Shown: positions 25,375-25,540 of the stretch, piece by piece | Layout of the letters: each line of letters begins with the position of its first letter | Position numbering within the stretch: position 1 is the first letter of the stretch | Assembly (NCBI GenBank): GCA_963575745.1 | Contig: CAUYUJ010016705.1 | Coordinates: forward strand, 64,218-89,757 | DNA length: 25,540 nt | Source of the DNA: Prorocentrum cordatum | Taxonomy: Eukaryota; Sar; Dinophyceae; Prorocentrales; Prorocentraceae | Reading direction: 5' to 3' | The notes under the pieces: model-generated | Database searches by the model: none | Seen by the model: only the letters and a program-made list of their open reading frames with translations | What the model was told of the DNA's origin: nothing | Made by a program: the position numbers and the translations under genes

Positions 25375-25540
25375 TTGTTGTTGTTATTGTGTTTGCTGTT
25401 GTTGTGGTTGTTGTGGTTGTGGTTGTGGTTGTTGTTGTTGTTGTTGTTGTTGAACATTATTCCTTCTTAAGAATTATTATTGTTGGGACCCCTGGTGCGC
25501 GACCTCTGCGCCGCGCCTAGGCCGCAGCTACATTTTCATC
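25375..25540 (+). repeat. (TTG)n node 5 and conserved block, cut by window end
   Basis: An interrupted TTG/GTTGTGG repeat to 25452, then AACATTATTCCTTCTTAAGA, GGACCCCTGGTGCGCG and CCTAGGCCGCAGCTACATTT to the edge. The array probably continues past the window. Confidence 0.85.

Larger units (their letters stand above)
20611..25540. repeat. Tandem array of a composite non-coding unit, five (TTG)n nodes
   Basis: Five similarly oriented nodes, each ATGATTG then (TTG)n, start near 20825, 21644, 23178, 24629 and 25372. Spacings are about 819, 1534, 1451 and 743 bp. Nodes 1 and 5 are followed by the same AACATTATT..CTTCT..AAGAAT block and CCTAGGCCGCAGCTACATTTTCATC; node 3 by a diverged version. Nodes 1 and 3 share about 200 bp upstream (TTCCTCGGA.GAGGTG, TGGGCGGGATAT, CCCCCATGATG). 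Nodes 4 and 5 share a different upstream part (GAAGACGAAGAGGGC, GGTATCGAG). Nodes 3 and 4 share GCTCGCACCCTGTTT downstream. The two long units contain extra minisatellites. No gene is supported. Confidence 0.75.

Noticed and set aside
25227-25457. Poly-Asn ORF starting ATGTTCAACAAC
   Set aside because: The ATG is lost at other nodes, so the poly-Asn start is probably chance; only the downstream frame is noted as a finding.
1-25540. tRNA, rRNA, snRNA and SL RNA genes
   Set aside because: I scanned by eye for conserved boxes and the intact leader with donor GT and found none; a covariance-model search would be needed to exclude diverged ones.

Overview
The window looks like a piece of dinoflagellate nuclear DNA. 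Two minus-strand genes (5377-3284 and 7214-5819) carry, just upstream of their start codons, degenerate copies of the dinoflagellate spliced leader (DinoSL), the mark of mRNAs that were trans-spliced, reverse-transcribed and re-inserted. A third gene (18912-16495) has a weaker copy. Three introns can be placed by frame and phase: two GT-AG and one GC-AG. Much of the rest is long purine or pyrimidine tracts, microsatellites and GC-rich satellites, with one 100-N placeholder gap at 2941-3040. The species cannot be told from the sequence.

Layout. 1-2340: a duplicated non-coding block flanking a 1.1 kb element with 27-bp terminal inverted repeats and no transposase. 2341-3040: a GAT/GCT triplet tract running into the gap. 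3041-3283: a fragment related to sequence near 19.2-19.4 kb. 3284-7334: two minus-strand genes, one resembling a TNP2/CACTA-like transposase with an in-frame TAG at codon 10, the other an unknown gene with a late frame break. 8253-9853: a divergent pair of small, intron-bearing, helix-rich protein genes. 9960-10870: alternating purine and pyrimidine blocks. 11014-11306: eight copies of a 27-bp palindrome on a 33-bp pitch. 11527-14724: two head-to-head paralogous genes for Gly-Tyr-Asp-Lys low-complexity proteins. 14799-15398: an unknown gene with a PGDGS-repeat tail. 15824-18912: an unknown nuclear-type protein gene (frameshifted, one intron) and a smaller downstream ORF. 19223-20000: a palindrome and a ~200-bp GC-rich satellite, followed by a T-rich island. 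20.6 kb to the end: a tandem array of a complex non-coding unit marked five times by a (TTG)n tract, with internal minisatellite expansions.

The genes do not form a recognisable pathway. The theme is genome turnover: retroposed mRNAs, a transposase relative, a non-autonomous transposon, possible introner-type introns and expanding satellites. The most unusual items are the palindrome array, the inverted duplication centred on a start codon, the paired GYD genes with a relocated shared motif, and the five-unit composite array.
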